From: an uncultured Bacteroidota bacterium
GTDB lineage: Bacteria; Bacteroidota; Bacteroidia; Chitinophagales; Chitinophagaceae
DNA: 7,961 nucleotides
NCBI GenBank assembly: GCA_903835145.1
Contig: CAILMA010000218.1
Coordinates: forward strand, 1-7,961
Direction: 5' to 3'
The notes under the pieces: generated by a model
Told to the model about the DNA's origin: nothing
The model's input: the letters and a program-made list of their open reading frames with translations, nothing else
Databases searched by the model: none
Made by a program: the position numbers and the translations under genes
Shown: piece by piece, positions 1 through 5,153 of the stretch
How the letters are laid out: each line of letters opens with the position of its first letter
Position numbering within the stretch: the stretch's first letter is position 1

Positions 1-53
1 CCGTAATAGGACGATATAGCCAGTAACGGCAATTATGGGATAACTGCAACATC

Positions 54-80
54 GTATTGCTGATTTTTTACCAGCAATAT
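54..80. repeat. inverted repeat (hairpin)
   Basis: Bases 54-62 (GTATTGCTG) can pair with 72-80 (CAGCAATAT), including one G-T pair at the base, around a 9-base T-rich loop. It lies in the AT-rich DNA before the orphan coding fragment at 93-348. No clear U-tract follows the stem, so calling it a terminator would be speculative. It may be the end of a transcription unit lying outside the window. Confidence 0.4.
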
Positions 81-92
81 TATCTATACTAA

Positions 93-348
93 GGGCTGTT
101 TGCAAGACGTGGTTGCCCGGAGGCTTACGGTCCCGGTGCGCTTACCGGTGCATTGGGTATCAACACGGCACACAATGGGCTGCCGCTCAACAGCGAAAAC
201 CTGTTTATTGAAGACCGCGGTATTTCAGTTCCTCAATCTGATATTGTAACGACCACCCGCATCGGCGTTGACTATGCCGGGGCCGATGCGCTGCTGCCGT
301 ATCGTTTTTATGTGCAAGGCAATGAATATGTAAGTAAGAAGGGGTAGT
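93..348 (+). pseudogene. orphan coding fragment, possible gene remnant
   Basis: This frame is open from just after a TAA at 90-92 to a TAG at 346-348 (84 codons). It has no ATG; the first plausible starts are weak, such as TTG at 153. The translation has ordinary composition, rich in Gly, Ala, Leu and Asn, and ends with residues PYRFYVQGNEYVSKKG. It looks more like the C-terminal part of a real secreted or membrane protein than random sequence, and this stretch is more GC-rich than the DNA before it. All three forward frames upstream are closed by stops before base 93, so an intact N-terminal part is absent. I do not recognise the family. It could be a truncated pseudogene, a gene broken by frameshift, or a chance open frame. 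Confidence 0.3.
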
Positions 349-575
349 CAATCATTGTAAATCCCCCTGGTTCATTTACCCCTGTCGCAGACCAGTTAGC
401 CCTGGCTCTGTGCCCGGCCAACCTTGCGACGCCCCCCCCAAAAAAAACGCGATTAGCAACCGCTCAAAATCAACCCAATCAAAAAACAATCGTTCGGCGC
501 CAGTCTTCGACTGCGTCGCACCGGACATGCAGCTAACTCATAATTCATAATTCATAACTCATAACTAAAAAAAGT
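349..575. other. non-coding spacer with low-complexity tracts
   Basis: This spacer separates the orphan fragment from the SCO gene stop, and I see no convincing gene in it. It holds a C8A8 double homopolymer at 432-447, a short inverted repeat CAGTC-TTC-GACTG at 501-513, and a 7-bp tandem repeat at 534-567. The T-rich strand just after the SCO stop (complement of 568-573) could help end transcription of the minus-strand cluster, but no strong stem precedes it. Confidence 0.6.
534..567. repeat. 7-bp tandem repeat (TAAYTCA)n
   Basis: Four full units and a partial fifth follow each other without gaps: TAACTCA, TAATTCA, TAATTCA, TAACTCA, TAACTA. Only one position varies (C or T). The array ends 8 bp from the stop codon of the SCO gene, in non-coding DNA. 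Such short arrays are prone to change in copy number; no function is evident. Confidence 0.9.
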
Positions 576-1214
576 CTATTCCTTTTCCTGCAGCAACGAG
601 TTGATGTCTTTGATCAGCTTATCGATATCTGATTGCTCGAGGCCATCGTAAAATCCTCTTACGCGGCCGTAGCGGTCTACCAGGGTGTAATGCTTATCGT
701 GTATGAAATCGTCTTCTATTTTTACGCCTGCGGTGTCGTCTTCGGCACTGAGCAGGTAGCTGTAGCGGGCCATGTCATAAAGTTGTTTTTTGTCGCCCGT
801 CAGGAACATCCATTGGTTAGGGTCGGCATCAAAACGGAGGCTGTAGGCTTTAAGGGCAGGCGCGGAATCCTTCATTGGGTCAACGGTATGAGATAATATC
901 ATCACGTCTTTATTGCCTCTGAATGCAGTATAGACTTTGCTCATGTTTTCATTCATCTTCGGGCAAATGCCCTTGCAGGTAGCAAAAAAGTAAGAAGCAA
1001 CATATATTTTACCCTTTACATCATTCTGTGTTATGGTCTTACCATCCTGGTTGGTGAAGGAAAACGGCGCAACATGGTGATTGCGCTCTGCATAAACTAT
1101 AGGGAGTACGTTTTTCTTTTGCTCATGAATCACTTTGAAATAGTAACCGAGAAATATTACCCCAAGGAGCATAAAAAAGCTCAGTAAAATAGCACCTGTC
1201 TTCTTATTGTTCAT
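576..1214 (-). CDS. SCO1/SenC/PrrC family copper chaperone, membrane-anchored
   Basis: The 212-residue protein has a short basic N-terminus and one membrane segment (about residues 7-26), followed by a thioredoxin-like domain facing the periplasm. The metal/thiol site is visible as C80 and C84 in ATCKGICPKM, with H172 (FIHDKHYTLVD) as the probable third ligand. A typical ending RGFYDG precedes a C-terminal helix. SCO proteins deliver copper or electrons to the CuA centre of cytochrome oxidase, or act in copper and redox handling. Many family members have a proline after the first cysteine (CPxxCP); here it is lysine. The gene lies 108 bp downstream of the di-heme peroxidase on the same strand, which supports a role in the same metal module. 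The start is ATG at 1212-1214, with no Shine-Dalgarno sequence, as is usual in Bacteroidota. The family call is firm; the client protein is not known. Confidence 0.93.
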   Translation of the reverse strand: MNNKKTGAILLSFFMLLGVIFLGYYFKVIHEQKKNVLPIVYAERNHHVAPFSFTNQDGKTITQNDVKGKIYVASYFFATCKGICPKMNENMSKVYTAFRGNKDVMILSHTVDPMKDSAPALKAYSLRFDADPNQWMFLTGDKKQLYDMARYSYLLSAEDDTAGVKIEDDFIHDKHYTLVDRYGRVRGFYDGLEQSDIDKLIKDINSLLQEKE

Positions 1215-1219
1215 GAATG

Positions 1220-1227
1220 CAAAATTA
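1220..1227 (-). promoter_or_regulatory. possible -7 box (TAATTTTG) before SCO gene
   Basis: Read on the minus strand this is TAATTTTG, a full match to the TAnnTTTG -7 element of the Bacteroidota primary sigma factor. It lies only 5 bases from the ATG, and no TTG box is found 19-21 bp upstream, so transcription from it would be nearly leaderless. A small inverted repeat, AACAGT-AAAAA-ACTGTT (1227-1243), overlaps its edge. The SCO gene may have its own weak promoter as well as read-through from the genes before it. Confidence 0.3.
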
Positions 1228-1322
1228 ACAGTAAAAAACTGTTTTTCCCGTGATTGTTGTCATACCCCAAAGAAGCTAAAGTGGCTTTTAACAAAATACT
1301 ATCCCAGCTGCGACAGTTGATC

Positions 1323-2366
1323 CTATTCGGGTTCTTGCGGTGGTGCAAGTGTTGGGTCAGTAAGCAGAGTGCTATCGGTTAGTGTCCCCAGAAAAGCAAT
1401 AATATCATTTTGTTGGTGAGCCGTGAGGTAAATGCCGTTTTTTAATTCCGGTGCGAGTGTAGGACCCTTGGCGATGCCCGTCGCATAATGATTGAGCACA
1501 GCGGTGAGGGTAGACAGACTGCCATCGTGCATATACGGGGGCGTTACAGCCACATTTCGCAGCGATGGAACCTTAAAAAGCAGGGAATCAGAACTGTTTC
1601 CCGTGATGTGCATTCTGCCATTGTCTGGCGATGCAGATTGGCCCAGCCCGTTATTCCTGAAGCTAAAATTGGTAAACAATGGCTCCGCATGGCAGGTTGC
1701 ACAATTGGCTCGAAACAACCTCAAGCCATTAAGTTCGGGCTTGGTCATAGTGCCGCCGGGCTCGTGCCGCACATATTTATCGTAGCGGGAATTGGCGGAG
1801 AGAATAGACCCGGTGAACTGTGCAAGTGCTTTTAGTGCTCTTTGCCCCGTGATTGGTGTATCGCCGAAAGCAGTGGCAAATAAGGACTTATAGGTAGGGC
1901 TGCCCTGGAGATAATGAACTACATTTTGCAGGGTGTTGTCCATCTCATTGGTATTGGTAAGCGGGGCAAGTGGTTGCACCTCCAGGTTATTGGCACCACC
2001 ATCCCAAAGGAACGACGTGTTCCAGGCAAGATTGAAAATGGCGGGGGTATTGCGGGTGCCGGTCCGGTTGTAAACGCCGTGGCTCATGCTCGCCCCTGCT
2101 TGTGCAAAAGCAAAGCCCTGCTGGTGGCAACTGCCGCAGGATTTGGTGCCGTCTCGGGAAAGGCCTGCGTCGTAGAATAATTTCTTGCCCAACTCGCGAC
2201 CCGCAGGGGTAAGTTTGTTTTGGGAAAAAGAATATACTGGATTGCGCCATCCTGCGGGTAAATTTTTATAAAAAGAAGGCGGGTGAGTATCGAAACTTAC
2301 AGTAAGTACAGCAATAAATGCCAAAATAACACTGGAAATCAATATTTTAAGCGGGAAAAATCTCAT
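1323..2366 (-). CDS. di-heme cytochrome c peroxidase, MauG/MbnH superfamily
   Basis: The 347-residue secreted protein has an N-terminal hydrophobic export segment (about residues 5-24). Two c-type heme sites are visible: CGSCH at 77-81 and CATCH at 222-226. Family landmarks are GKKLFYDAGLS (60-70), NTPAIFNLAW (106-115), FLWDGGANNLEVQ (119-131) and TPPYMHDGSL (275-284). The last lies where the sixth ligand of the high-potential heme is found in this superfamily (Met in peroxidases, Tyr in MauG). Members either reduce hydrogen peroxide or, like MauG and MbnH, use it to oxidise residues in a partner protein. Its ATG overlaps the stop of the MbnP-like gene by 4 bp (ATGA, 2363-2366), implying coupled translation, so an MbnH-like role acting on that partner is likely. 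A general periplasmic peroxidase is the alternative. Confidence 0.93.
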   Translation of the reverse strand: MRFFPLKILISSVILAFIAVLTVSFDTHPPSFYKNLPAGWRNPVYSFSQNKLTPAGRELGKKLFYDAGLSRDGTKSCGSCHQQGFAFAQAGASMSHGVYNRTGTRNTPAIFNLAWNTSFLWDGGANNLEVQPLAPLTNTNEMDNTLQNVVHYLQGSPTYKSLFATAFGDTPITGQRALKALAQFTGSILSANSRYDKYVRHEPGGTMTKPELNGLRLFRANCATCHAEPLFTNFSFRNNGLGQSASPDNGRMHITGNSSDSLLFKVPSLRNVAVTPPYMHDGSLSTLTAVLNHYATGIAKGPTLAPELKNGIYLTAHQQNDIIAFLGTLTDSTLLTDPTLAPPQEPE

Positions 2367-3157
2367 TGTTCCACTCCGGTTATAGTGAACATCCTTGCAT
2401 ATCTGTCCGCCATATTGCAGGCTTCTTTTCCCGGTATTACTATTGAGTTTGTGGTAGCTACATCTACGTCCGTCCCAAACCAGGCAGCCAAATTGGCCCT
2501 TATACGTATCGTAACTTGCCTGTGGGGCTGTATGTTTAACGGCGCGGGTAATGGTAGGTTTATTTTGCGAACGGCATTGTAAGGCGGCAGGTAGCCGCCA
2601 ATGTGGTATTCAAAAGCGTGATGCAGGGTAGGGCACCAGCTGCTGTTGCCTTCCAGTTTGGCCATAATATAGCCGGTATTCCAGGCCCAGTACATACCTT
2701 TGGCAGGGTCAAGATCTCCGGCAAGTGCTCCGGCTGTATTGTCTATGCTGTCCACTCCAATATTAAAAGAAAGGCTGTTGTATAGACCCGCCTTGGCGGC
2801 TACTTCAAATTGAGCGCTTGCACTGTCGTCCATATCGAACAAATGATTATTCCGGGCGGTGACTGCCGTTCCATTATTTTGCCCAGCGTTTAGTGCAAAA
2901 TTGGTGATATAAAATTTAAACAGACTTACAGTAATTGTGTCACCATGCCCGGTTATATATCTTCCGTTTACAATATCTAAGTTGCTGGTATTGAATGCGG
3001 TTTCTATAATTATTTTTATAGTTGCCGCATCGCCCTTTAATCGCCGCCCGCCGTCATTTACATTATTATCAAACCCCGGGGGGCTATCCTGGGCACAACA
3101 AAACACGGACGAAGCAGAACACAAGATGAGTAAAAAAAGCAGCTTTATACCGTGCAT
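2363..3157 (-). CDS. MbnP-like secreted metal-binding protein (metallo-mystery pair partner)
   Basis: The 264-residue protein starts with a signal peptide (MHGIKLLFLLILCSASS) ending near C20-C21-A22. No clean lipobox is present, so a lipoprotein is possible but unproven. The mature part looks like a beta-sandwich. It carries the family signature FNIGVDSIDN (131-140), then GDLDP (147-151), then GMYWAWNTGYIMAKLEG (154-170) and FEYHIGGY (182-189). C175 and C247 could form a disulfide. In characterised MbnP/MopE proteins, a conserved tryptophan oxidised to kynurenine, together with histidines, binds copper; W157 or W159 and H185 are the candidates here by analogy. The gene lies 18 bp after the Spy-like gene and overlaps the di-heme enzyme gene by 4 bp, the usual pairing for this family. 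The family call rests on motifs and context; the metal and the modification are inferred. Confidence 0.84.
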   Translation of the reverse strand: MHGIKLLFLLILCSASSVFCCAQDSPPGFDNNVNDGGRRLKGDAATIKIIIETAFNTSNLDIVNGRYITGHGDTITVSLFKFYITNFALNAGQNNGTAVTARNNHLFDMDDSASAQFEVAAKAGLYNSLSFNIGVDSIDNTAGALAGDLDPAKGMYWAWNTGYIMAKLEGNSSWCPTLHHAFEYHIGGYLPPYNAVRKINLPLPAPLNIQPHRQVTIRIRANLAAWFGTDVDVATTNSIVIPGKEACNMADRYARMFTITGVEQ

Positions 3158-3175
3158 AGCAATAATTTAGTAGTG

Positions 3176-3805
3176 TTACCGTCCATCAGGAGGAGGAGGT
3201 GGTGGTCCATCCATTTCAGCTCCGGGTGGTGGTGGAGGTGGCGGACCTCCCATTCCAGCAGGTGGGCGTGGCATCATTCCAGCCGGTGGGCGGCCGCCCA
3301 TGGGTGGAGGGCCAGGTCGCCGTGAGCCATCGTCTTTAAAATGCGGCTGCTCCGGCATGGTTTGCAATACGCCAACAATAAGGCTATCAAAAATCGTTTT
3401 TTGTTTATCATCCAGTAGTTTTCGCACCTCCCGGAAATGACTGAACGTTTGCATTTCAATCAGTTTATGGTAGGTTCCCAGCTGGTTGCTGATTGTTTCC
3501 AACTGCTCAGGGAGCATACTATCTACTTTCAGGTTAGCAAAAAATCTTTCTCTTACTTCCTTACCCAATTTTTTCAGGCTGTCTATTTTCGCTTTATTGG
3601 CAATGGTCATTTGCTGAAACTGGCTTTCCTGCTGAGGGCTAAGGTTAAGCCGTTCTTTAAAATTTATCGGTCCGCCGTTGGGTGGGGGAGGCCCGGGAGG
3701 CGGCATGTTTGGCTTGAGCCAAATGGTGGCTACAAGCGCAACATTAGCTGCCATCAGCAGGCCGACCAGCCACATCCACATACTATATGCTTTTTTACCT
3801 TCCAT
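3176..3805 (-). CDS. Spy/CpxP-like periplasmic metal-sensor protein with Pro/Gly/Met-rich tail
   Basis: The 209-residue protein has an N-terminal membrane anchor or uncleaved signal (about residues 9-30) and a proline-rich linker (34-46). An all-helical domain follows, with LNLSPQQESQFQQM (53-66), an LTxxQ-like motif, and a second HFREVRKLLDDKQKTIFD (123-140) that matches the helical repeat of the Spy/CpxP/CnrX ('heavy-metal resistance') family. Relatives sense metals or protect envelope proteins. The tail (about 163-209) is low complexity, with repeated RPPAGM-type units and runs of six or seven prolines, and four Met residues (177, 178, 185, 198). The gene follows the one-TM protein by 39 bp and precedes the MbnP-like gene by 18 bp, as in CnrYX-like sensor/anti-sigma pairs. 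The helical family is fairly clear; the metal sensed is unknown. Confidence 0.82.
   Translation of the reverse strand: MEGKKAYSMWMWLVGLLMAANVALVATIWLKPNMPPPGPPPPNGGPINFKERLNLSPQQESQFQQMTIANKAKIDSLKKLGKEVRERFFANLKVDSMLPEQLETISNQLGTYHKLIEMQTFSHFREVRKLLDDKQKTIFDSLIVGVLQTMPEQPHFKDDGSRRPGPPPMGGRPPAGMMPRPPAGMGGPPPPPPPGAEMDGPPPPPPDGR
3252..3292. repeat. direct repeat, 24-bp period, inside coding tail
   Basis: ATTCCAGCAGGTGGGCG at 3252-3268 recurs with one change at 3276-3292. It encodes the RPPAGM-type repeats in the tail of the Spy-like protein. Flanking GGT/GGA-rich runs (about 3187-3245) code for the polyproline stretches. The tail therefore grew by, or is prone to, short tandem duplication. Confidence 0.85.
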
Positions 3806-3820
3806 TTCCTTTTGTTTCCC

Positions 3821-3839
3821 CTGCTCCCGGTGGGAGCAG
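3821..3839. promoter_or_regulatory. perfect GC-rich hairpin between anti-sigma-like and Spy-like genes
   Basis: CTGCTCCC (3821-3828) pairs perfectly with GGGAGCAG (3832-3839) around a 3-base loop. It fills half of the 39-bp gap between the two minus-strand genes, ending 15 bases before the Spy-like ATG. On the minus strand no U-tract follows (the next bases are GGGAAACAAAAGGAA), so it is not a typical intrinsic terminator for the cluster. An RNA-processing or stability element setting the ratio of the two proteins is a reasonable inference. Confidence 0.6.
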
Positions 3840-3844
3840 ATTTG

Positions 3845-4156
3845 TTAAAAACTATTTTCAGATAAAGTACTCAATTCATCATTAATCACCTGGGTCGGGT
3901 TGCTCATGGTATTTGTTTTGCTGGCAGTAGGTCTACCAGCAAAATGCACAGCTGAAACAATATTAATAACAAGCAGCAGCACTGCAACCGCGGCAATGCG
4001 TACAAAGGTGCGGCTGGAATAACCCTCAGAAGTACTGTTCCTTAGTTTGTCCATAACCTTACCGTGCAAGCCAGGGTCGGCAGGTGGGCGTTGCAGCCCG
4101 TCGAGGCTACCCATCACCTCATCAATCCACTGTTCCTGTTTCGTTTTATTGTTCAT
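3845..4156 (-). CDS. small one-TM protein, anti-sigma-factor-like (CnrY-type position)
   Basis: The 103-residue protein has a charged cytoplasmic N-terminal half (KQEQWIDEVMGSLDGL, then LHGKVMDKLRN), one membrane segment at about residues 53-72 (VRIAAVAVLLLVINIVSAV), and a short Asn/Ser/Thr-rich periplasmic tail. I do not recognise a catalytic domain. Short proteins of this shape, next to a Spy/CnrX-like gene in Bacteroidota, often act as anti-sigma factors with an ECF sigma gene just upstream; here no sigma gene is in the window. I chose ATG at 4154-4156; a GTG two codons upstream (4160-4162) is in frame and possible. A palindrome, TGACGTCA (4168-4175), sits 11 bases before the ATG. The gene is probably first in the five-gene metal cluster. 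Function is inferred from shape and neighbours only. Confidence 0.68.
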   Translation of the reverse strand: MNNKTKQEQWIDEVMGSLDGLQRPPADPGLHGKVMDKLRNSTSEGYSSRTFVRIAAVAVLLLVINIVSAVHFAGRPTASKTNTMSNPTQVINDELSTLSENSF

Positions 4157-4167
4157 TGCCACTGTTT

Positions 4168-4175
4168 TGACGTCA
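4168..4175. promoter_or_regulatory. 8-bp perfect palindrome TGACGTCA before the metal cluster
   Basis: TGACGTCA is its own reverse complement and lies 11 bases upstream of the ATG of the first cluster gene, inside the leader predicted from the promoter box at 4222-4229. It could be half of an operator or a chance palindrome. No second copy was noticed nearby. Confidence 0.3.
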
Positions 4176-4221
4176 CCTTTACATTTTTCCTTCGTTGAAA
4201 ATCATTTTTTATGGAATACAG

Positions 4222-4229
4222 CAAAACTA
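4222..4229 (-). promoter_or_regulatory. possible -7 promoter box (TAGTTTTG) for the metal cluster
   Basis: On the minus strand this reads TAGTTTTG, a full match to the Bacteroidota TAnnTTTG element. Transcription would start near 4215, leaving a leader of about 60 bases before the ATG at 4156. No TTG box is found at the preferred 19-21 bp distance (the nearest is 11 bp away), so the promoter is incomplete or helped by an activator. Confidence 0.4.
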
Positions 4230-4290
4230 TTTCATTTTGGCAACGTTTTACATCCTTTGATTCTTCTATTTGGAAGGATATATGTCTGCG

Positions 4291-4312
4291 CAATAAGCTC
4301 GCGAGTCCATTG
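4291..4312. promoter_or_regulatory. imperfect palindrome between hydrolase and metal cluster
   Basis: The sequence is CAAT-aag-CTCGCGAG-tcc-ATTG. It has a perfect 8-bp core (CTCGCGAG, 4298-4305) and outer CAAT/ATTG arms symmetric about the same centre. It lies just after the hydrolase stop and about 60 bp upstream of the putative cluster promoter box. It could be an operator or a weak read-through hairpin; no U-tract follows on the minus strand. Confidence 0.4.
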
Positions 4313-4319
4313 TTATCGG

Positions 4320-5003
4320 CTATGCCAGAAATTTTTCCGCCAGCACTACAATCGTTTCCACATCAACCTGTTCGGCAGGGTGTGGCGTGCCAGGTAATAT
4401 GCATAATTGTGCATTAGGCAGCGCCTCGAAAACAGCAAGTGTTTCCTGAAGCGTTACCATCCTGTCTCTATCGCCACGCATTACCAGCACGGGCTGAGCT
4501 ATTTTCGGGAAGTCGGACAGTTTCAGAGGATTGTCCTTTCCCATAGAAGTCATCATTTCAGCTGTTTTTTCAAGAATGGTTTTCCAATTCGATGGGGCGT
4601 GGCGTTCTTTCAAAGTGTTCGCGAACGCTGGCAACTTTACTTCTATTTTCTCTGGCAGTAACATCTGTACTTCTTTGGCAGCTATTTGTTCATTCCATTC
4701 GAACTTTGTGCCAAGGGTTATGATTTTGTTTACACGCCCGGGATAATCCTTTGCCAGCTTCAGGGCAACAAAGGCACCCATGCTGTACCCAAAAATATCG
4801 ACCTGCTCCAGTTTTTGCGTGTTCAGGTAGTCCAATACCTGATTTACAAACATATCTACCGAGAATGGAGCATCAGGCAAGGATGTGCCCCCATGTCCTT
4901 GAAAATCAATACTGTGAACATCGAATTTTTTAGAAAGTCCGGTTTTAAAATGCTGTAGCTGGGCGGCAGAACCAATGGCGCCGTGAAGTAACAATAGATT
5001 CAT
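4320..5003 (-). CDS. alpha/beta-hydrolase fold enzyme
   Basis: The 227-residue protein is compact and cytoplasmic, with no signal peptide. The first strand and oxyanion loop are at the very start (LLLLHGAIGSAAQ). The nucleophile elbow is GYSMG (72-76, Ser74). The acid is probably D180 in MRGDRDRMV (175-183), and the base H208 in LPGTPHPAEQ (203-212), completing a Ser-Asp-His triad. FQGHGGTS (34-41) is the usual loop after strand 4. The substrate cannot be told from sequence; esters or lactones are typical of this fold. I start the gene at ATG 5001-5003, because the open frame upstream (to 5117) adds 38 residues with no family likeness and would place a membrane-like segment before a fold that already begins at MNLLLLHG. 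It is transcribed alone from the region shared with the sugar-nucleotide genes, then followed after 163 bp by the metal cluster. Confidence 0.92.
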   Translation of the reverse strand: MNLLLLHGAIGSAAQLQHFKTGLSKKFDVHSIDFQGHGGTSLPDAPFSVDMFVNQVLDYLNTQKLEQVDIFGYSMGAFVALKLAKDYPGRVNKIITLGTKFEWNEQIAAKEVQMLLPEKIEVKLPAFANTLKERHAPSNWKTILEKTAEMMTSMGKDNPLKLSDFPKIAQPVLVMRGDRDRMVTLQETLAVFEALPNAQLCILPGTPHPAEQVDVETIVVLAEKFLA

Positions 5004-5100
5004 AATGAGGATAAATATATAATAATCTGAAGAATTTCCGAGCCAGGGAGAATAAAAATATCGATGTTTAAAATGCGGAGTAATTTCGCTAAAGTACTTA

Positions 5101-5132
5101 TTGATAAAATTAATCAAAAAAAACTACTTTTG
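5101..5132 (+). promoter_or_regulatory. Bacteroidota-type promoter for ugd (TTG-N21-TACTTTTG)
   Basis: TTG at 5101-5103 and TACTTTTG at 5125-5132 are separated by 21 bases, a full match to the -33/-7 promoter of the Bacteroidota primary sigma factor. Transcription should begin near 5139, giving a leader of only about 15 bases before the ATG at 5154. The leader has no Shine-Dalgarno sequence. Confidence 0.7.
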
Positions 5133-5153
5133 CCGATTCAAAACCATGACTAA

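Noticed and set aside
501..513. CAGTC-TTC-GACTG hairpin as terminator of the minus-strand cluster
   Set aside because: Only 5 pairs, no U-tract after it, and it lies over 60 bp past the SCO stop.
1488..1835. 115-codon plus-strand frame inside the di-heme peroxidase gene
   Set aside because: It is antisense to a gene with two CxxCH motifs and its own translation has no domain features.
3437..3865. 142-codon plus-strand frame opposite the Spy-like gene
   Set aside because: Shadow of the real minus-strand gene; composition is Phe/His-rich without a motif or start signal.
4157..4185. ECF-sigma promoter (TGTAA ... CGTC) before the metal cluster
   Set aside because: Both boxes are present on the minus strand (TGTAAAGGTGACGTC) but only 6 bases apart, far too close for -35 and -10 elements.
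4163..4319. Remnant of an ECF sigma-factor gene upstream of the anti-sigma-like gene
   Set aside because: The frame joined to the cluster gene has several stops and the short pieces show no sigma-factor motif.
5004..5117. 38-residue N-terminal extension of the alpha/beta hydrolase
   Set aside because: The fold begins at MNLLLLHG; the extension is AT-rich intergenic DNA and would place a hydrophobic segment before a cytoplasmic enzyme.
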